DNA from: Lunularia cruciata
Taxonomy: Eukaryota > Streptophyta > Marchantiopsida > Lunulariales > Lunulariaceae
Direction of reading: 5' to 3'
Assembly: GCA_948567375.1 (NCBI GenBank)
Contig: OX419756.1
Coordinates: 59,746,552-59,810,551, forward strand
DNA length: 64,000 nt
Part shown: one piece after another, positions 41,559-53,870 of the stretch
How positions within the stretch are numbered: the first letter of the stretch is position 1
How the letters are laid out: each line of letters opens with the position of its first letter
Program-made: the position numbers and the translations under genes
The notes under the pieces: model-generated
What the model saw: the letters and a program-made list of their open reading frames with translations, nothing else
Told to the model about the DNA's origin: nothing
The model's database searches: none

Positions 41559-42743
41559 GGTACCATAAGGTCAAACCTTATTATGTACAATCTAGCAAGA
41601 TGGGCAAATTTTGCCAAACAATGACCAAAATCTACTCTAAACTAGCTAGCCTCACGCTAGCAAGCTAGCTTGATGGCCCTTCTAGGCCTTCTAGACCTTC
41701 TAGGCCTCTCATAGCCCGTACTCCTATGCCTTGAAGCCTCTATTCAGCCAAATGAGGCCTTTTTGCTTGCCACTTTGAACCCTCTCCAAATCTGGCAAAA
41801 CTCCTCCAAATTTTTGAAACTCCTCCAAATCTGACCAAAATTTGACATAAACTCCAGCAAAAATCTGACATAAACTCCAGCAAAAATCTGACATAAATCC
41901 CTAAAGTTGGCTGATTGCCAAATCCTCCGCTAATTCTCCACTCAAGCTAAATTGAAATGACAAGTTTCTCCAAATCATAATTCATGGGTATGTGTTCCCA
42001 ATTCCACCTCCAATTTCATTTTTACAACTCGCACCATATTGGTCTTGCTTTCACCTCTTGAGCTCAAAACTACAACCATTGCTCAAAAATTGCTTCTCTT
42101 TGCTTCTCTTTGCTTGAAATTTGGCCAACACTTGCGCACACCATCTACTTCACAGCCAAATCTACATCAATCAACAAGCTTTGGCACACTAGGGAGAACC
42201 TAAACTCCAATTGAGCTACCAACAATCAGCGAGTCTTGGAGATACTACCCACACTCTCAATTCATGCACTTAATTTCCACTTGACTTCACTTCTCTAATG
42301 TAATCAATTCATTTACCCAACTCAAATCACACTCAATCATATAAATACTTGATCTATCACTCAATGATCTACCAACAACTATGCACTAATTACAGTCAAG
42401 CCACACCCACTCTAGCTAAAAGAATCCAAGTGATGCTCATCGGCCTCTGTCCACCATAGCCAGGAACTTGAAGGCTCAACATTAGAGAAGTGAGCTCTTT
42501 GAAGTTGCAGTTCAAAACTATACCCCTAGACTTGAGCTAGGTCTCAAATCCTAAGGGTCCCACTGACGGCACACCCGACATTCCATATGGTACAAGTGAC
42601 TGTCACCATGGAGTTAGTACCCCAAACACAAAATTTGTCCGTCAACAAGTAGTCTATGAGTAACTACCACAATACTCCTGACTACCAACACTACTACTCC
42701 AAAGTCCAAGCAATCTAGATGTGATGCTACAAATGACGTGATA
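41559..42743 (-). mobile_element. B5: old family B leader plus LTR remnant
   Basis: Diverged copy of the B leader (41,559-42,298) followed by a 445-bp LTR (42,299-42,743; TGTAATCAA to GACGTGATA on the plus strand). It includes a 22-bp unit CAAAAATCTGACATAAACTCCA repeated about 2.5 times at 41,836-41,897. It is clearly older than B1-B4 and has no coding sequence. Confidence 0.75.
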
Positions 42744-43620
42744 GCATGTACAACACTCTCTCCCCCTCCCCCCCTTCTTCTCTCTTTGTAGACTTTGTAT
42801 CCTTAGACTCTATTATGTTTCAAGTGGGGCTCAATGATTGTATGCACACTCATACCCTTTCTAGCATCCTCATTGACTTGCCTTTACTTGGTAGAGCTAG
42901 AATCCTCTTTTGCAGCAGGAAGGGCACAAGAGCTTAGCTTCATGCTTCCTCTTTGATTGAAGACTTATGATTCATGTTAGAGGAGTTCACCATGGCCCTT
43001 CAATTTTTGCCATGCCTACCATATCCATCACTCTTGGGCTTACATGACCATTGTTACACGTGATTCTACATTGGATGTTAAGGGCATACATATTTTACAA
43101 TATGCCATAAGAAGAGAGCCTACTAGAATCTATCATGCCATTAGAGATGTGGTGGACTAGATCCTATTATCTACACGCTCACATGTTTAGATCAAGTGAT
43201 GGATGGTCCTACCAGGCCAACTCATTAGAGGATGCACATTGATATTGTCACCTTCAAAGATGGCTGACATACATTATATGATGTGGTGGTGGCAAACCCA
43301 CTTTGACTAGAGTTCTTAGCATGAGCTAGCATCCAAGCAGGAGTTGCAATGATCATTGTCACTATGGGAAAGGAGGACCACTATGACCCACAGTTTGCCT
43401 CCAACACCTTCATCTGCTAGCAATGGAGCATTTTGGCCACCTCATCATCGGTTTAATTATCTCCTTTGAGAGGTGGTGCAAGGCTCACTATAGAGGAGAG
43501 TGGCCTTGATTTTCTCACCTGCCATGCTTACCTTGTATTTTTGGTAGAGGGTCTCTATCACCCTACAGAGATCACAAGTTCTAAGTCTTCATGATAGGCA
43601 TCAATAGTGGGCAGGCCGGT
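42744..43620 (+). pseudogene. Decayed LINE-like RT C-terminal fragment
   Basis: A plus-strand remnant homologous to 52,640-53,870, with shared stretches such as GTGCCATAAGAAGAGAGCC and GATGGATGGTCCTA. Conceptual reading gives pieces of the C-terminal region that follows reverse transcriptase in a LINE-like family: a Cys cluster, then a DGxxYxxYDVVVANP-like segment, then FLATSSSV. Every frame is broken. Confidence 0.6.
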
Positions 43621-45640
43621 CTATCGGTAATCCCTCTCCTTTTTTGCCAAACATACCATTGGAGGATCTATAGCACATCGTGCAATTATAGTTCCTTTGT
43701 CGCTTAGTTTGCATATTTCTAGTATTGGCTAATCTATGTAGTGCTTTGTTCTTTATGCCAAATGCGCATTGCTTTTGGTTTCTCCTCGCCTTTTTGCCCT
43801 TTCTATGGGGTCTTGTACTCTTCCTTTCTTTTTGCACCTTTTGGTGCGCTTGCATTCCTTTTCTTAGGTATATTCTTGGCCACTTTCAGAATATTTTTTG
43901 CCTGGTTAGTCTACCCTTGGAGGGTTTGACCGTTAACTTTTTTTCAGTTCAAGGAGAACACAAGTGTGGTGATAATCCCCAATATGGATTTGGATGCCCT
44001 TCACTTGAACCTCATCCACCAAAGTCATACTAACGAGAAAAAGTGGGTACCAAGTTGTTCTATCTATTTCCATGGGTTACCGTCGTTTCCTTTGTGTCGA
44101 GCCGGACACTCAATGGTCAGTGCGACTGTCTATTATTATCAGTGCGAGTGTCTATTAATATCAATTTCAAAGGAGGTTCCCAACTTTGTCCTGCTATGTT
44201 ATGCTGTATTTGTTCATCCTCGTTCACTCCAAAGAGAATTCGACCGTCTCCTCTGTCGTCCTTGTGAAAGAAAGCTATGTCACGAGCAGACCACCCTAGA
44301 CGCACACTCCTAAAATCTAGAATACTAGAAAAACATTCTGCGGAACAAGATGTCCGACATTGCGTCATTCTAAACACACAGAGTTCAATGTTTGAAATTC
44401 TGACTACTTATTAGAGCTGCCAGGAGCTGATTCCTTCTGCCAACCGTTGAATTGAGGCTGAAATATCGCCACAGGGATTCAAACGCGCAGGGAACAGAAG
44501 ATTCACAGAATTATGGGGGTGAGTAAAGTAAAATAATTGTCTCAACGCTTATGTTTATGTGTAGAACTTGGATTTTTATGCTCCCCTCCTTTGAGAAATG
44601 CTAAAAACATAATACCGCTTTCTAAACTACAGTCATATATTGAACATGACACATTATGGACAGTACTATAAGGATCTGATAATGAGAACACAAAACCATG
44701 TGGAAGCTAGATCCTTATGGATAAAAAGGGTAAAAGGGATTGGAACCAGATTGTAGCACCAAATGGGGTCATGACGACTATGACTATGGACGCATGTATT
44801 TCCCCTCATGTCAACTGGATTGGACTACGATCCATTCTTGATTGGTGCAATCCCTCCATTCCGGTCCTGGGATTGCAATTGTGGAGGTCGAAGGCTTGCA
44901 ATTATCTCCACAATTAGAATGTAACTTCTCAAACATATGGTTATCCAAAGTTGGATTTAGGTTTTGGATATGTGCAGCTTCTGTTTTGGTTGTCTTTATC
45001 GAAATAAAAATAGAAATAATAAATTTTTATTTAATACATTTTAATTACAAAAATATTTTAATTCTAATTCTAAAGTAAGTGTTTATAAACATTTTTCTCT
45101 TCCCTTCTTTCCGGATGTACGTACCAGATCATACTTGGACAAACCATGGACTCAATCCCTGGATCCTGAATAAACTATGGACCTCGCATCTTGACCCTGC
45201 AAATCTTCTCTTCTTCTCATGTGAAATACCATTGCATTGATGAAGATTGCAATTGATTTCTCTTTCCCCCTGTGTTTTCTTGTATTCCGGCCTAACTCAT
45301 TGCTTTTCACTTATCCAACTTGCACCTATCGAGGGTGTTTTGTATATGCGATGGCCATGATGGTAGATTAAGACTCACTTTTGAAAGAATGGTCAGATGT
45401 TTGCTTTCTGAGATCATCACATATATGTTCTGAATATGCTATCCACGGACTTTGCTCCACTGAAAGGTTCAATGTATTGAAGAAATCAAGAGTGCAAAGA
45501 ATCAGCTACTGCCTCAACTCCAAAGGAGTTGAATCAGAACTTCCACTCTCCCAATCAAGAGCTTCTGAATCAGGGATTTCCTCCTAGCATTCGCAACTTT
45601 GTTGTCATTGGGATTCTACTTGCTATCTGTGTAGAAGGAA
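43621..45640 (+). other. Intergenic, no gene supported
   Basis: There are a few open stretches of 60-115 codons (for example 43,966-44,313) without recognisable domains or a coding look. Bases 45,000-45,080 are strongly AT-rich. I find no RNA gene or element boundary. Confidence 0.5.
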
Positions 45641-48540
45641 AAGGGTGACCACATAGAAAACACAAACGACAAGAAGACCACATCAAGCCGTAAAGGGGAG
45701 ATATGAAAAAGGTAAAATGGGACTAAGCCCCAATAGAGTCTATATGAGAAATCTGCCCTACTGCACCTAAGATATCTGAGCTATGCAAGTCTACAAACAA
45801 TTGGAGCATTCAAAGAAGCATCACCTAGTGTGATTGTTGTCCTATGGATTGCACCAGCCATTGCCCTCTATAGAGCAATGGACACACGCTATCTAAAATA
45901 TGCTACAAAGTATGAGAGTGAGAGTGATACCCCTTGACACCTCACATGATAAGCTCTCGTGCACTCCTTCAAAAAGATGTTGAACGTCGTGTCCATCACT
46001 CCAGATAACTCTGAGGCTAGAGGAACAAAGAGGTGACCTTGTTGCATGCCCCTATACTTGGAGACCTTGCGACCTATTGTTGCACTTGCCACCCATCCAA
46101 GGGGATAGGTAATCACTCCCTCCAAAATTTCATCCCATGTAGGGTCCATAACTACGACATCCACTATTGTCATCTGATCTATCTCGGACCAAATATAAGT
46201 CTGCCATGACACGTGTTGTATGCAAAGCATGCGTACAAGGAACTCTCCCTCCAAGCCAAGTATCCACTCTCTCATGCCATAGCAAACACTATGTCCCTAA
46301 TAGCATCATGAGTAGCTATCCTTTGTCCTCCAAAAGGACACCATGTCATATGGACAGTTGTTGCATCTAGTGTAGAACCACACTCATAAGTGAGTAATGA
46401 AGATTCAAATGGGTGGACCAAACCTAGGTGAAACCTCATCACTGTAGAGAAAGTAGCTGGTGCAAGTTGAAATGCCCTAATGCATGGTTGAGCTAGGACC
46501 CAAGAGCCTACATCCTTGTCGCAGCAAGAGCAAAGACATGCTCTAGTAGCTTGAGGAATGACGAGTCAAGTAAGAGAGAATGTAGCATATGCTTATAATG
46601 TCACACCATCAAGGAAGACTATAAACCTCTAATCCAATATGATGATAGTGAAGCAAAAGATGGAAGGTCCTCTCATGCACATGAGGATAGACTATCTCTT
46701 GTTTTCCATAATAACATTTGGAGAGAAAAGGATCTGTCTTCCACCTCTATCACATAAGTCTCCAAAACTGGCCTATCAATAACCACAAAATGAGAGGAAA
46801 GTAGGAGTACTAAGAGACCCCAACTACCCAAGAATGCTATAAGTGTTGTCTCTTCCATAGACAGCAAGCTAACCCCTCTACACAAGATTGGCAAATCTGT
46901 CTGTCTATGTGCCAAACCCCCTATCACACACTCAAATGTCCCTAGTCCAATAATATCACCAAAGACTCCCATAATCCTCCTATCAAAGGCTCTCAAACAT
47001 GATAGGAAGGATGAGGAGGGAGGATTGTATGAATGAGGTAGGTTGGTCAACGAGCAATACTAGAGGAGAGTATACCAAATGCCACATGCGGATCTCCTAA
47101 TAACGGAAGGTCATCCACATGGAGAACATATTTTGCAAGGATATCATCTAAGAAGCGTGTGATAAAATCCTTGGATCCTACTAGCACTCCAAGAACACAT
47201 AGTCCATCTGTAAATGTGATACACCCCTCTAGAAGCTCAAGGTGAGGAGGGATACCTAAAGGGGACCATGCTCTGTACTTTACACCTTGACTCTCAAGCC
47301 TACTAGATATAGCTCGGTAGTCAAGTGGTCAAAGGCCTGCCTAATCTGATCTACTAGGCCCATGATGTGTGTATCACCTACCAAGGAGGGAAATACACAA
47401 CCTGACATGGCCAAAGTAGTAGATAGTAGAGCTCTAAAGTGAGCCATGGCAAATAAGAGTTCCCCTAAAGGATCTCCCTAACATGTACAAATAGCTGACT
47501 CCAAGATGATGACTCTTTCTTGTGAACAACTGTGCTAGTAGTAAAGGGAAGCAAGAGAGCCATAAAAAGACCACACAAAAGGAATAAGACTCGCCAAGGA
47601 TCAACTAACCTCCCTAAGCTCTCTAAAGATGGATGCCCATGAGACGTTATTAAAAGCATTCTCAACATCCACCTGTAGGATGACCCACTCCGGGTAGATA
47701 TCTAAGAGCGCCCTAATGCCTAAAGATATAGCCTCACATCCTCCAAGTGTAGCTACTCCAAACTGGTGTGGACTAAGGCGCTGTCAAAAGTGAGAATGAT
47801 GCTGAAGGACAATGGTATGATTGACCAAATGCAAAAAGATCTCTCCAATAGCAATCGGTCTAAGCCCCTTGTATCCTTCTCCATCATAAGAAATTGACTA
47901 GCACCTAACACCCAACAAACAGACATATGAATGTCTCCTCTTGCTACTGCTACAGCCACCTAAACAACTCCGTAAAACCACTAGAAAGATCATCTGCCTA
48001 AAAGTAATCTCTAAGGTGCTCATAAACCATCCTTGACAAGCCTCTTGAGGGAAAGCGAGGGGCAGTACACAATGCTTGTGCAAACAGTTACCTATCAAGA
48101 CATAAAGGCTGCTCAAGCTAATAATCTAAGACCTCTAGTGGTAGTCCTTCTACTGCCATAGGAAGAAGTGAGCGTAAGGGAGAGATAGTCTCATCAGCAG
48201 GACTAGCCATAGACAAAGGGTGTAGCACTCATGCTGCTCTACTAAACTCTCCCACTTGATCCAATGTCCTAGACCGTTATAATTGAGTGGACTCTATGGT
48301 ATCCTCTAGTGAAACCTGTCTCCCAAAACTAGCCCTAATAGACTCCTCTTGAAGGGCCGCCCAATCCCCCGCTCTGAATCAACAAAATCTAGCAACCACC
48401 TCTCTTTTTCTTGCACGTCCTCCTCTAGCATAACAAGGCACCAGCGAGGGAGTAAGAGGAATAGAAACCATGCTAACTCGTCCAAGGAATCATGTGCCAA
48501 ATGATCAAGTGGTAAGCCTCATCATGGAGTGTGCGGGGTA
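45640..48540 (-). pseudogene. LINE-like non-LTR reverse transcriptase remnant
   Basis: A minus-strand element read in several frames. In order from the right: RPIAIGEIFLHLVNHTI and GVATLGGCEAISLGIRALL (about 47,870-47,720). Then EWVILQVDVENAFNNVSW, the palm Asp motif (about 47,690). Then GELLFAMAHFRALL and PSLVGDTHIMG (about 47,470-47,370), the catalytic box, which reads VGD where an [AV]DD triad is expected. Then the thumb, a C-terminal Cys/His cluster with THDAIRDIV (about 46,300), and VVVMDPTWDEIL...LFVPLASE (46,275-45,889). Multiple stops and frameshifts are present. The family fits a LINE-type polyprotein with a C-terminal conserved domain; the exact clade is not resolved. Confidence 0.75.
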
Positions 48541-51500
48541 GCCTATGGAATAGAATAGACATAGATATGGAAAACTAATCTCAAAAAACCCCAAAATGTA
48601 ACCCGCCTGAGAAGCTAACCACTCCTACAACTTGATCGGTATCCCAAGAACGATCAACAAAGGGATAGAAGAAGCGTGCATAATCCCGAGTGTCATAGTT
48701 GTCGTTGTGGTCACTTGCCTCACATGGGCATCCCAAGTGGTACAATCATAATCCATGTGCATCCTTCCCATATGGATCTTTACCCCTTGCGAGGTAAAGC
48801 GTTGTTGTATATGTGTAGACGATTACCACCCATTTGATGCACTCAATTGCAAGAGCCACTTATAATGATGGGGAACTGAAGATAGGCTGAGTTCCCATTG
48901 TAGAGAGAGATGGAGACCGAAAAGAATTATTTCACAGCAGAATTGATCCTAGTCAGTTCTGAACACCGTTTTTCCTCACTAATACGTTGTAATCAAATGA
49001 AGAACCCATGCGTTGGTTGATCAAGGTTGCCTGATTGATCATGCCATCCATATGGGAGTTGCAGGGAACGTTGAGACTGATTCATGGATTCGATTGACTG
49101 ACTTACCGCTCGATCGGGAGCCGGCCCTCTAGTACGCCTCGAGTCAAAGAATGAAAAGTTCTTCTAACAAGCTCTTTTCACTATCATCACTAGTCGATCT
49201 GACTAAACGCTCAGGTGTTACATTAATTTCCTCGCTTAATTTCCAGACTGGGGGCAGGAGATCAGGTTGAGGCGAAGGGCTCTCGAAAGATTCTTAACAA
49301 TTTTCTCATGTTCATCTGTATGTCTGCAATCGGAGTGAGCAGAGGAGAACTGCCCATAATTTTCTCAAAAGAAATCAAGAGAAAGGAATCATAACTGAAA
49401 AGACTACCACCTTCTGATCGCCAATACCAAACCAAAATTTTGATTCTAAGAGGACAGATAAAATAGCATCTGTTTGTGATACTTCAGTGGCAACCTTGTC
49501 TTCTCACTCGCAAGAAATCATTCACAATGTCACAATAGTACGTCGCATATCCAAAGTCTGTTCTAATCTAATCTTTTTGTAAAAAAATAACCCTCCTACG
49601 GATACACAAGTGCTCACTGTAGTATAATATGAGAAAAGTAAATGTCGTCGTGAAGATCTCACAAACTGAGAACTAAAAGATTACAAGGCTACTGGATCTT
49701 TTGCAATCATCAAATAGCATGAGGGAGCATGTAGGTTTGAAGGTGGGGTAGGGAACCAGCACTAGGAAAAGTTACTTTTGTATGTATATGCTGCAGCTAT
49801 GGCAGATGCTTTCTCTTTATGTCCAATTTTATGTCGCACAAGATTTCAATTCTGTTTCCAGCTAAAAGAGCTTAGTATGCAGCTTTCCCCTATCAACTAT
49901 TGCAGAGAAAAGAGAAGGAAAGACAAAGCCATTAACTTAAAGTTCCCAAAGCACAGTAGCGCGAGATAGGATTGAGAGATCTGAAATTTCTTTATCAGAA
50001 GGGCAAAGGTTCACAACATGGAGAGCCAAACTTGCAGATGCCACCGTTCCAAGGCTCACAAAGGAGAGCTCTGGACAAAGATGAAGTTTCCACTGTTGGC
50101 TGGCCTAAGGCTCATCACCAATGGAACAAAGATAACATGAGAAACTGCCCATATAATGTAGAGATCTGCAGCTTTTCCATCTCATATAATCAAAGACATG
50201 ACTTGAGAAAGTAGATCTATAGCTATAGCTACAATAAGAGCTATATCCTACTAGGCTTTTCATCCCGTTATTCATATTTCATAAGCTTTAGCGGGAGAAA
50301 AGAGAGAAGTAATTGAGAGAAAAGAGAGAAGTAATTGCATGCTTGGAGAGAAAGAGAGGAGAAACATAACAAAGGTACTTAAAGCGTACCTGCGCCTTCC
50401 AGGTTCCAACTCTGGCTTCAGATGTAAGTCTGCCTGGGAGTACCAGGCACCCGGTTCAAAGGTCTGCAGGGTTTTGAAGGTTTTGCAGCCTTTTCATTCT
50501 AAAGCTATGCGTTAGCTTAGACGAATCATATCTCAGGTCTTTAGAAGCGACACGCATAGGGAAACAAGAAGGATGGGAAGACCCCCATCAAGCCGTACAA
50601 GGATAAAACCTTAAGATATAAAATCATATCACAGGCTTGATTTCTATTGTCAAGAGTAGTAAATCCAGCCCACGGACCCCACTTGCCCCGAATTGTGAAA
50701 ATTCCAAATTCCAGCTCTCTAATCCTTCAGCCAATCTGCCGGGGATAAAAAAGCGAGACTCTTGAAAATAGAATTAATTATGTCACATGGGTTGGAGCGG
50801 TTACAAATATAAACCTACACTATCCTCGCCTTCTGTCCTCATTTTTCTATATTCTCGCGTTCCCTCCTGCTCTGGCATTTGTTCAAATCTCAAAGTACAC
50901 CATGTCATCCAACAGTACGCAATCTGATTGGTTGTTATCTTGTTGTTTATTATACAGTCGCAGTTTCTGTGGTTGTGACTGGAAGTTCCTCGTCGTAATT
51001 TTGTCCAGAAAAGCAAACGTCGAGATTCATCCGCTTATGCACTCTCCACGGCTGCAGCAACAACATCGCAGAATCTTACTTTTTGGTTTTTACTCTAAAT
51101 GGACGATAGACAAGACGTTGTAAGTTTTCCCCGGCCGATTCATCTCTTACATTAGTGCGTTATGAACAGTTCAATGAATAATCTCTTGCTGGACAAAATA
51201 TCAGGGGGAGAGGGGGTTTGTGTGGAATTCGCACTCTAGATGCAGCATCTTTCGCATTGGTCAGGTGAAGAAATGACCAAAAGTGATAAGTTGAACAAGT
51301 GTACTAAATAATTATAAGTACATCTTCGGTCCTTGCAAGTTTTATCCTGGTCAATAATCTCTATGACAATCGGTATGTTACCGACGTTTCTCTACATATC
51401 TTTTGACGTTCGCAAGACACTATCTTATCACAATACTTTTGGCTAGCGCTTGGCGAAAGTCCCGATCAAGATATCAGTACGTTGAGCAGTGTAATCATCT

Positions 51501-52599
51501 GAAGAGTAGAGGAATAGCTCGTTAAACTATAGGTCGTGGAAAGGATGAAACACAAACTAAATAGTTTCTTCCTCTCCAAAATGCAAAAACTTGGATCAAC
51601 GACGGTTGTTAACACGTAGAAAGATCAACACTGGCATGCTACGTAGTGTAAGTTCAAGACGATAGCATGCATGTAAGGAAAGGAAATTCACGGCCTGTCA
51701 GCGGAAGTGAGGAACCAGAGAATCCAGTCAATGCGTGTCTTGTGTCCTTTCTTAATCCGAAGTTCTAGTATCTTTAATATACTTCAGTTGGTAAGAGCCA
51801 GGTGAAAATAAGTATCATATATGACAACCGATGCAATCATGTAAGCCCGTTGTGGGAGCTTTAAAAGGAAATCGATACTCGATTACTACCAGATATAAAA
51901 ACTGCGGTTACAATTATTAGCTGTGATATACATCAAGAAATTATATGGAATTTAAGAAAGAAAAAAGAAAAAAAGCAGAAACTTGTCCTGCATCTATAAC
52001 CTTAAGGATCTTAACGAAATCACAAGAAGCAAAGAATGTCATTGGATGGATTCATTCACCATGTAGGGGGGTCCTAACGGCGCAACAGGAGTCATGAAGG
52101 AGGAGACCAGATCGACGACAAGAGAAAGAGAAAGCATGAGGTCGTATTTCAAACACAACATCAACACAACATTAGGTCAATACTCGATCTTGTTCAAGGA
52201 CTAAACTGTTCTCAAAGTCAATAAGGTGGATTGTTCTATCTGCTTCACTCGGTTGAATCGAGTCTCGGCTTTCAACCGGTGTACAGAGCAAAATAAAAGG
52301 AAGATTCTTTAAGCTTTCATCTCATGAATCGAGAATTCTTTTCTAACACAGATTCAATATACATCATTACATTTTCTGCAATTTGATGAAGGTTCATGTT
52401 TTACTTCTGAATCTCCAGCACAAACTGCAAAACATGCTGGTGGAGTTTCTTGGCTCTTCCTCCAAAACCTAAGTTGCAGCAAATTGTGCTTTTGGAAGCG
52501 AATTCCACACCAAGTACAATCCGTCTTCACACAAGGCTATTTTACCAGCAGCTTACCTAGGAGCATGGGCATTAATGGCTCTTCTTTTGGTAGATAGGT
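48541..52599 (+). other. Mostly unassigned; short LINE 3' tail and an exon-like stretch
   Basis: Bases 48,541-49,050 may be the 5' part of the LINE-like element on the minus strand, but no motif is readable. Bases 50,573-50,600 (GATGGGAAGACCCCCATCAAG...) match the 3' ends of the LINE-like copies at 45,655 and 63,576. On the minus strand, 50,490-50,401 reads open and ends at a CAG|GTACGC splice-donor-like site. No complete gene is supported. Confidence 0.45.
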
Positions 52600-53870
52600 T
52601 CTTACACAAGAAGTGCACATTTTATTACCACTCATCATGAAAATAGACTTGAGCACCCATGTTGTCCATACATCTTTTAGATTGGCTTATGATTTATTGC
52701 TAGGTCTTGCACATACAATACTTCTCCTTTGTATCTCTAGACTCTAAAACGATTTAGGCAAAGCTCAACAAGCATATGCACACTCATACCCTTTCTAATA
52801 TCTTCATTGACACGCATTCAACTAATAGAGCTAGGATCTTCTCTTCTAGTGGGAAGTGCACCAAAGCTTGGTTTCATGCTCCCACACCAACTGAGAACTC
52901 TTTAGATTGGCCCATGATTGTTGCTAGGTCTTGCAAGTACAACACTTCTCATTTGTATACTTTGTATCCCTAGACTCTAAAATGATTTAGGCAAAGCTTA
53001 GCAAGCATATTCAGATTCATACACTTTCAAACATCTTCATTGACATGCCTTCACTAATAGAGTTAGGATCCTCTCATACACTTTCTAACATCTTCATTGA
53101 CACGCATTCAACTAATAGAGTTAGGATCCTCTCTTGTGATGGGAAGGATGCCAAAGCTTGGTTTCATGCTTCCACTCTAACTGAGAACATTTAGTTCATG
53201 TCCAATGAGTTTTCCATGGCCCTTTGGCTTTGGCTAGGTCTATCCCATCCAAATCTCTTTGGCACACTGGACCAATGTTTGTGCAGTCTATGTTTGTCGT
53301 GTGCATCCACATCTTATGATGTGCCATAAGAAGAGAGCCTACTAGATTACATGATGCAATTAGAAATATGGTGGTCCAGATCCTAAGATCTACTTGCTCA
53401 AAGGTTCAGATTGAGTGATGGATGGTCCTATCAAATCCACCTCACCGAAGGGTATAGATAGAATATTGTCACTTTTAGGGATGGCCGATATTCATTGTAT
53501 GATGTGATGGTAGCAAAACCACTTCAACCAGAGTCCATGTACAAGCTAGCATCCAAGCTAGAGCTGGAGGTATCATCTCCACCAAGGGGAAGGGAAACCG
53601 TTATGCCCCACGGTTTGCCACTAACACCTTCATCTCTCTAGCAATTGAGATTTTTGGCCACCTTCATCATCAGTTTGATTGTCTCCTTTGAGAAGTAGCA
53701 TGAGGCTCACTTCAGAGGAGAGGTGCCTTGGATTTCTCACTGGCCCTGCTTACCTCTTATTTCTAGCAAAGGGTCTCCATCACCCTACAGAGATCACATA
53801 CTCTGAGTTTTCATCAACAAGCATCACTAGTATGCACTCCATTTCCATCAAAGGCACTCCCTCGCATTTG
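52600..53870 (+). pseudogene. LINE-like RT C-terminal fragment with internal duplications
   Basis: A plus-strand remnant of the same family as 42,744 and 45,640. 52,776-52,973 encodes THTLSNIFIDTHS...SSGKCTKAWFHAPTPTEN. Later sequence gives EFSMALWLWLGLSHP-like and VMVAKPLQPES-like pieces, then FFGHLHHQFD-like sequence near 53,660. Bases 52,640-53,190 contain partial tandem copies of a roughly 200-bp segment. It is non-functional. Confidence 0.62.

Noticed and set aside
43601-44377. Open stretches of 60-115 codons on both strands
   Set aside because: No domain, no copy elsewhere in the window and no start or splice context that stands out.
47300-47330. Possible tRNA-like stretch (TAGCTCGGTAGTCAAGTGG)
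   Set aside because: It resembles a D-arm, but no matching anticodon stem, T-arm or acceptor can be paired; it lies in the LINE-like RT.
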